Shown here piece after piece: positions 59,322 to 64,000 of a stretch of 64,000 bases of DNA; the first letter of the stretch is position 1, and every line of letters begins with the position of its first letter. The position numbers and the translations under genes were made by a program. Source of the stretch: Flavobacterium sp. UBA7665 (GTDB taxonomy: Bacteria > Bacteroidota > Bacteroidia > Flavobacteriales > Flavobacteriaceae); assembly GCA_002483285.1 (NCBI GenBank), contig DLHP01000041.1, forward strand, positions 1-64,000. Reading direction: 5' to 3'. The notes under the pieces are model-generated. The model saw only the letters and a list, made by a program, of their open reading frames with translations. It searched no databases and was not told where the DNA came from.

Positions 59322-60251
59322 ATGAAGAAAATACTTTATACGGCATTAATCGCAAGCTTGGCATTTTTAGACGCTAATGCACAACAAGACCCACATTATA
59401 CACAATACATGTATAATATGAGCGTAGTCAATCCGGCCTATGCTGGGTCTAAAGAATCGCTATCCGGCGGTCTCTTGTACAGGAAACAATGGGTCGAAAT
59501 CGAAGACGCGCCTTCAACAGGTACGCTTTTCGTACACAGCCCCGTAGGAAAGAATGTTGGTTTGGGTATCTCGTTCATCAACGACCAGATCGGACCAGTA
59601 GAAGAAAACAACGTTTATGCTGATTTCTCGTACACCCTTAATTTGGGCGGTGAGCATAAATTGGCTTTCGGTGTAAAGGGAGGTGCAACATTCCAAAACA
59701 TTGGATTGTTAGACATTAACCCAACGCTTCCTAATCAAGGGGACGAAGCATTCTCTAGCAATGCCAATAACACCTTTTTGAATGTAGGTGCTGGTTTCTT
59801 TTACTACACCAATAAATATTACATAGCGCTTTCTGTTCCAAACATGCTCAAGTCAGACCACCTAGAGGTGAGAAGGGGCGCACAAGAAGTGAAATTCGGA
59901 AGCGAGGCATTACACTATTTCCTTACCGGAGGTTACGTGTTCAATCTTTCGCCAAACACCGAACTCAAACCGTCAGCAATGTTAAAATCGGCTGTCAACG
60001 CGCCACTTTCTGTTGATGGTTCGCTTAATGTTAGATTCTTCCAGAAATTCGAGATTGGTGCTACCTACAGGTTAGAGGATTCGTTTGGAGGAATGATCAA
60101 CTATGCCATTACACCTGGCCTAAGGGTAGGTTATGCCTACGACCACATCATTTCAGATTTGAATGTGACCACGCCATCCTCTCACGAGTTTATGTTGTTG
60201 TTTGACTTGAACTTCTCTAAAAAGGTATCACAATCACCAAGATATTTCTAA
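59322..60251 (+). CDS. PorP/SprF-family outer membrane protein
   Basis: This 309-residue protein belongs to the PorP/SprF family that type B T9SS substrates need for secretion or surface attachment. A signal peptide (MKKILYTALIASLAFLDANAQ) precedes the family hallmark QDPHYTQYMYNMSVVNPAYAGSK. The rest is a beta-barrel with repeats such as NVGLGISFINDQIGPVEENNVYADFSYTL and GLRVGYAYDHIIS. The start is the methionine of the signal peptide, not an in-frame codon 16 codons earlier that falls inside the promoter. It lies 72 bases after the adhesin gene and 20 bases before the OmpA gene. Confidence 0.94.
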   Translation: MKKILYTALIASLAFLDANAQQDPHYTQYMYNMSVVNPAYAGSKESLSGGLLYRKQWVEIEDAPSTGTLFVHSPVGKNVGLGISFINDQIGPVEENNVYADFSYTLNLGGEHKLAFGVKGGATFQNIGLLDINPTLPNQGDEAFSSNANNTFLNVGAGFFYYTNKYYIALSVPNMLKSDHLEVRRGAQEVKFGSEALHYFLTGGYVFNLSPNTELKPSAMLKSAVNAPLSVDGSLNVRFFQKFEIGATYRLEDSFGGMINYAITPGLRVGYAYDHIISDLNVTTPSSHEFMLLFDLNFSKKVSQSPRYF

Positions 60252-60271
60252 CGTATAAAGCAATAGTAAAA

Positions 60272-62143
60272 ATGAAAAATCTATATATAGCATTAAGTTT
60301 TGTGATAGCGAGTGCAAGCCTTTCCGCACAAAATAAGGACACTGCGAAAGCAGATAAGTTGGTTGAACGTTATGAGTATGTTGACGCTGCAAAGGAATAT
60401 TTGAGCTTGGTTGAAAAAGGAAAAGGTGATCCGTATGTATACAAGCAGCTCGCCGATACCTACTACAACATGTTCAATGGTGCCGAAGCAGTGAAATGGT
60501 ACGCCAAGGCTACAGAAACACAGCAGGATGCCGAAACGTATTACCGTTACGCACAAATGCTCAAGTCAAACGGAAAGTACGAGGAGGCCAATAAGCAAAT
60601 GCAAAAATTTGCCGGACTTGCGCCAAACGATTCTAGGGCCAAAACCTTTAAAGAGAATCCAAATTATATTCCAAGATTGCTGGACAAGCAAAAAATGTAT
60701 GACGTGAAATCGTTAGACATCAGCAGCGACAAATCTGACTTTGGACCTGTACTTTACGGAAATGAATTCTATTTTACCAGTGCCAGAAACGGTGCCAGAA
60801 AAGAATATGGTTGGAACGATGAGCCGTTTTTAGACATCTACAAAGCAAGCTACAATGACGATGGTACTATTACCGCCGCCGAAACAGTGAACGCTTTGAA
60901 TTCAAAATACCACGACGGTCCTGTAACCATGAGTTCGGATGGCAATGTAGTTTATTTTACCAGCGACAGTTTCCGTGAAAAAGAGTTTACAAGAGACCGC
61001 AAAAACAGGTTGAAACTCGGTAGAAACAACATCTTTCGCGCCACACGTGAAGGTGGAAGTTGGGCCAACATCACTCCAATGCCATTCAACAGCAATGCTT
61101 ATTCAACCAGTAACCCAAGCTTGAGTCGCGACGGAAAGACACTTTACTTCTCGTCTGATATGCCAGGCAGCCTCGGCGGAGTGGATATCTGGAAAGTGTC
61201 TATCAGTGCTGACGGTACTTACGGAACCCCAGAGAACCTAGGAAAGAAAATCAATACCGAAGGCAACGAAAGTTTCCCATTTATCGCCGATGACAACAGC
61301 ACGTTGTACTTCGCTTCTGCCGGAAGACAAGGTTTTGGAGGTCTGGATATCTACATGATCGACCTCGCTAAAGGAACCGACGCGGTAAACTTAGGCAAGC
61401 CGGTTAACACAGAAAAAGATGACTTTTCGTTCACTTTCAATGAGGCTAAGAAAACAGGTTTCTTCTCTAGTAACAGGAATGGTAATGACGATATCTTCGG
61501 AGCCAATCCAATCTGCGGTATCGATGTGTTGACTGTAGTGACCGACGCCAAAACGGGCGCTATACTGGCGAACGCGAGCGTGGCGATTGTCGATGACAAG
61601 AAAAACGTGATCAGTACAGAAATGACCAACGCCAAAGGCGAAGTGACTTACAAAGTGGAGTGCAATAAAGCATACACCATCCAGGCTTCTAAAGATGGAT
61701 ACGAAAGCAATGTATTCCCGGTTGCTGCCCAAAGCAAAGCGGGACAAACTAAGGTAGACGCTGCGCTACAACCAATCGAGAACATCATTACCGAAAATGA
61801 AATCTTGCTTAAACCAATTTATTTTGAGTTCGACAAGAGCAACATTACCCAAGAAGGCGCTTTCGAGTTGGATAAAGTGGTACAGGTCATGAAAGGCAAT
61901 CCTAATATGGTTATCCTTGTGAAATCGCATACCGATAACCGCGGATCTGACGCTTACAACATGAGTCTATCAGACAGAAGGGCCAAATCTACCGTTCAAT
62001 ACGTGATCTCAAGAGGCGTTAAAGCTGCAAGAATCACCGGAAAAGGAATGGGAGAAACAGAACCTAAAGTAGATTGTGGTGAAGCTTGTACAGAAGAGCA
62101 GCACGCACAAAACAGACGTTCAGAATTCCTGATCGTGAAATAA
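60272..62143 (+). CDS. PorE-like TPR/beta-propeller/CRD/OmpA protein
   Basis: This 623-residue envelope protein has a signal peptide (MKNLYIALSFVIASASLSAQ), TPR-like repeats at about 25-125 (KLVERYEYVDAAKEYLSLVEKGKGDPYVYKQLADTYYNM), a WD40/PD40 propeller at about 150-400 (with SNPSLSRDGKTLYFSSDMPGSLGGVDIW and GFGGLDIYMID), a carboxypeptidase-regulatory domain at about 410-490 and an OmpA peptidoglycan-binding domain at about 510-623 (IYFEFDKSNITQEG, SHTDNRGSDAYNMSLSDRRAKS). This is the domain order of the T9SS periplasmic component PorE. It probably anchors the SprF-like partner to the wall. A strong terminator follows. Confidence 0.9.
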   Translation: MKNLYIALSFVIASASLSAQNKDTAKADKLVERYEYVDAAKEYLSLVEKGKGDPYVYKQLADTYYNMFNGAEAVKWYAKATETQQDAETYYRYAQMLKSNGKYEEANKQMQKFAGLAPNDSRAKTFKENPNYIPRLLDKQKMYDVKSLDISSDKSDFGPVLYGNEFYFTSARNGARKEYGWNDEPFLDIYKASYNDDGTITAAETVNALNSKYHDGPVTMSSDGNVVYFTSDSFREKEFTRDRKNRLKLGRNNIFRATREGGSWANITPMPFNSNAYSTSNPSLSRDGKTLYFSSDMPGSLGGVDIWKVSISADGTYGTPENLGKKINTEGNESFPFIADDNSTLYFASAGRQGFGGLDIYMIDLAKGTDAVNLGKPVNTEKDDFSFTFNEAKKTGFFSSNRNGNDDIFGANPICGIDVLTVVTDAKTGAILANASVAIVDDKKNVISTEMTNAKGEVTYKVECNKAYTIQASKDGYESNVFPVAAQSKAGQTKVDAALQPIENIITENEILLKPIYFEFDKSNITQEGAFELDKVVQVMKGNPNMVILVKSHTDNRGSDAYNMSLSDRRAKSTVQYVISRGVKAARITGKGMGETEPKVDCGEACTEEQHAQNRRSEFLIVK

Positions 62144-62162
62144 CAAACAATAGTGATTTAAT

Positions 62163-62189
62163 AAACCGGGCAACTTGCCCGGTTTTTTT
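62163..62189 (+). terminator. Terminator of the T9SS cassette
   Basis: AAACCGGGC pairs with GCCCGGTTT around a 5-base loop and runs into a T stretch; it ends the PorP/OmpA transcript. Confidence 0.88.
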
Positions 62190-62357
62190 GTTTTAGGATA
62201 TGTCAGTTTTCGTAAATAATACTCCATTGCGGATAGCCTTTATTTTGTGATAGTTTGACGTATTTGCGCCACCCAAAATTCCGAGTCGGCAAACTAACGT
62301 ACTTTTGCAGATGGTTTGGCCAGGCACCAGAATAGAACGAATATCGGATTAGTTATG

Positions 62358-62870
62358 CTAAAGCAAACTTTTCGGTTCGTTACCGATTGAATAGACCCAC
62401 AAGTTTTCACCTGCTATTACCATCTGTTTTAGAAAGCTAAAGTGCAATCGCTCCAACAAAGCAATAGAACGCGTATTTTGCGGTATTGTAACAGCGAGTA
62501 GCACAGAATGTTCTCCAAGCAAAGAAAGTGTCGTTAAAACGGCTGTTGCAGCTTCAAACGCGTATCCTTTTCCCGAATGGTCCGGCAAGAAAGCAAAACC
62601 AAGGTCAAGGTGGTTAAAATACTCCCTTTTGACCAGTGAAATAATACCGACAGGCGTTTTGGCATACTTTAAACGGACTACCCAATAAATTACGTCAGGA
62701 TTATCTAGGATCGACTGGGTATACTTGATTGCTGTTGCCTCAGACTTCACGTTTCTATCGCCAATAAAGCGAACCCAATCAGGGGTGTTAACCAGATTAA
62801 GTAGAAATCCTGCATCGTTTAGTCGCAACGGTTGCAGCAACAATCGATTCGATTGCAGATTTTTTTTCAT
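62358..62870 (-). CDS. GNAT family acetyltransferase (RimJ/RimL type)
   Basis: This 170-residue protein fits the Acetyltransf_3 group: the start KNLQSNRLLLQPLRLNDAGFLLNLVNTPDWVRFIGDRNVKSEATAIKYTQ, then the acetyl-CoA region DLGFAFLPDHSGKGYAFEAATAVL and the closing QNTRSIALLERLHFSFLKQMV. Members acetylate protein N-termini, antibiotics or small metabolites; the substrate is unknown. It stands alone on the minus strand, 62 bases downstream of a hairpin terminator. Confidence 0.85.
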   Translation of the reverse strand: MKKNLQSNRLLLQPLRLNDAGFLLNLVNTPDWVRFIGDRNVKSEATAIKYTQSILDNPDVIYWVVRLKYAKTPVGIISLVKREYFNHLDLGFAFLPDHSGKGYAFEAATAVLTTLSLLGEHSVLLAVTIPQNTRSIALLERLHFSFLKQMVIAGENLWVYSIGNEPKSLL

Positions 62871-62931
62871 GGTTGCGATTTGTTGGCAACATTAATCATT
62901 TAGCAACCAACAAACCGCCGCCATTTGGCAC

Positions 62932-62963
62932 AAAAAAAGGCTGCTTGTTAGGCAGCCTTTTTT
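62932..62963. terminator. Terminator of the partial DUF5689 gene
   Basis: AAAAAAAGGCTGC pairs with GCAGCCTTTTTT around a 7-base loop. It follows the DUF5689 gene on the minus strand; both flanks are A/T-rich, so it may also act in the plus direction. Confidence 0.85.
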
Positions 62964-62981
62964 GAATTTTTTGAAAAGGAA

Positions 62982-64000
62982 TTAGTTTCCTGAAATCTTC
63001 ACATTGTCAATTTCCCACGTAGAAGCAGCAGTGCTGCTAGAAGTATATTTGAAAGCGATACGTACGTTGGTGTTTCCTGCACCCGCGAAGGCAGATATAT
63101 CAAGGTTTCCAGAATTAGCGTAAATGTAATTCCCGGTAGACAATACGGCACCAGACAAAACAGTCCAGGTTGCAAGCGTAGGATCGCCCGAAGTGTAGTT
63201 GTTTGAAATCAAGGCAACGATTGGGTCGCCTGCAAATTTGTAAGCATTGTCAAACGACAATGAAGCGGTAGTCAAAGCAGACAAATCTTGTGCAGGAGAA
63301 ATCAACCAGTCTTCGTTGGCAACGTTTGTTGATTGGAAACCAGACATTTTGGCCATGCCTCCAGGATTTCCGAAAGTGGCGCTATACGTCCAAACCTGTG
63401 GGCCAACTACACTGTAACCTACCCAACCGTTAAGTCCTGAGTTGAATCCTTCGTTGAGTAGCGGTGTAAATCTTGCACCGGTAAGGTTGATGTCATTGAT
63501 TGACCTTACCATGAACTGGTAAGTAGTTCCGAATTTGGTCAAGACACCTCTAATAGTTCCTCTTCCTGTAGCCACTGGCTTGGCAGAAAAATTCGCGAAA
63601 GAGCTGGTTCTGAAAATAACCGAGTTGCCATCGATATCCGTAAGGTTCAGGTTGGTTGCGCCACCCAAATCGTTATTCACATCGTAGTAAGTTGAAGCAA
63701 TCGCTGCATTGTCAAACTGAACATTGTCTACCTCCACCAATTTGTTGATGTAAGCGTCAGTGTTAAGATCGGCGAGTGTTACGTGTTGAACCAACACATC
63801 TTCATTAACTACTTTACAAGATTTTTGTACAGAAGTCCTGAATTGTGAGAAAGGTAACCTTCCTACTTCGGCACCACCAGATGAATTGGCGAACAAACCA
63901 CCGATTCTCTTGCCACCGTCGTTGGTATCGGTATACAAACCGTCCATTTTGATGAGTACTTTTCTTCCCGGCTCATAGTTGATGAACAGTGAAGTCTGGT
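62982..64000 (-). CDS. DUF5689 / choice-of-anchor J surface protein (5' end outside window)
   Basis: The gene runs off the right edge; 339 codons remain and the frame is still open at 64000 (the first in-window methionine, at 63947, is internal). The upstream part is a DUF5689 domain with INYEPGRKVLIKMDGLYTDTNDGGKRIGGLF at its start and a repeated beta pattern. From about 63465 down it is a choice-of-anchor-J (MAM-like) domain: NEGFNSGLNGW, NEDWLISPAQDLSALTTASLSFDNAYKF and TWEIDNVKISGN at the end. No T9SS sorting signal follows. Likely a lipoprotein or secreted protein of unknown function. Confidence 0.85.
   Translation of the reverse strand, partial: QTSLFINYEPGRKVLIKMDGLYTDTNDGGKRIGGLFANSSGGAEVGRLPFSQFRTSVQKSCKVVNEDVLVQHVTLADLNTDAYINKLVEVDNVQFDNAAIASTYYDVNNDLGGATNLNLTDIDGNSVIFRTSSFANFSAKPVATGRGTIRGVLTKFGTTYQFMVRSINDINLTGARFTPLLNEGFNSGLNGWVGYSVVGPQVWTYSATFGNPGGMAKMSGFQSTNVANEDWLISPAQDLSALTTASLSFDNAYKFAGDPIVALISNNYTSGDPTLATWTVLSGAVLSTGNYIYANSGNLDISAFAGAGNTNVRIAFKYTSSSTAASTWEIDNVKISGN

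Noticed and set aside
62309..62360. Short frame MVWPGTRIERISD after a TACTTTTG box
   Set aside because: Only 13 codons, no homology, and the stop lies at the end of the neighbouring GNAT gene; probably chance.

Overview
The window looks like a chromosomal segment of a Flavobacterium-like member of the Bacteroidetes (Flavobacteriaceae). The evidence is a type IX secretion (T9SS) giant adhesin followed by PorP/SprF-family and PorE-like genes, many lineage-restricted families (DUF4175, DUF4837, DUF2480, DUF3078, DUF2911, DUF5689), a GlnRS/GltX pair, and promoters of the Bacteroidetes type (-7 box TAnnTTTG, sometimes with TTTG or TTG about 17-19 bases upstream). I see no insertion sequence, prophage, CRISPR array or rRNA. 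No gap between genes exceeds about 300 bases.

Layout. 1-0.3 kb: a tRNA-Cys gene with its terminator, then a decayed second copy of the tRNA 3' end plus terminator, and one copy of a dispersed repeat. 0.4-14 kb: housekeeping genes (folB, glnS, YtxH-like, SPFH protein, OM barrel, gltX, DUF4175, ybeY, mnmG, lipoprotein, methyltransferase). Palindromes resembling the ParB site parS lie at both ends of mnmG. 14-28.9 kb: OmpH-like lipoprotein, PIF1/RecD-type helicase, DoxX-like protein, DNA polymerase III delta', pgk, a LysM transglycosylase, DUF4837, ElaA-type acetyltransferase, DUF1801, an OmpA protein, a CtpA-type protease and rnpA. 28.9-29.2 kb: a probable structured non-coding RNA. 29.2-39.9 kb: a mostly minus-strand run of envelope and exported proteins (OM protein, M1 peptidase, subtilisin, DUF2911-TPR, PDZ-hydrolase, TonB-family receptor, membrane protein, MBL-fold hydrolase).

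40.1-49.8 kb: the SUF iron-sulfur cluster assembly locus (sufA, B, C, D, then S, lipoprotein, E, DUF59, DUF2480, DUF3078). It is interrupted after sufD by an opposite-strand serine hydrolase and two repeat elements. 49.8-51.1 kb: hflX. 51.2-62.1 kb: a T9SS cassette made of a 2666-residue multi-domain adhesin with a CHU_C-type (type B) C-terminus, a PorP/SprF-family OM protein and a TPR/beta-propeller/OmpA protein. The likely division of labour is substrate, dedicated OM partner and peptidoglycan-anchored periplasmic partner. 62.3-64 kb: an acetyltransferase and the 3' part of a DUF5689/choice-of-anchor-J protein that runs off the window.

The least explained parts are small and non-coding: the parS-like sites around mnmG, a 29.0-29.2 kb RNA with alternative terminator/antiterminator pairings and no gene behind it, three unrelated 7-base tandem repeats near promoters or starts, an array of mini-hairpins after sufD, and a terminator hairpin containing the start codon of the next gene. 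All were found by eye; no folding, homology search or statistics were run.
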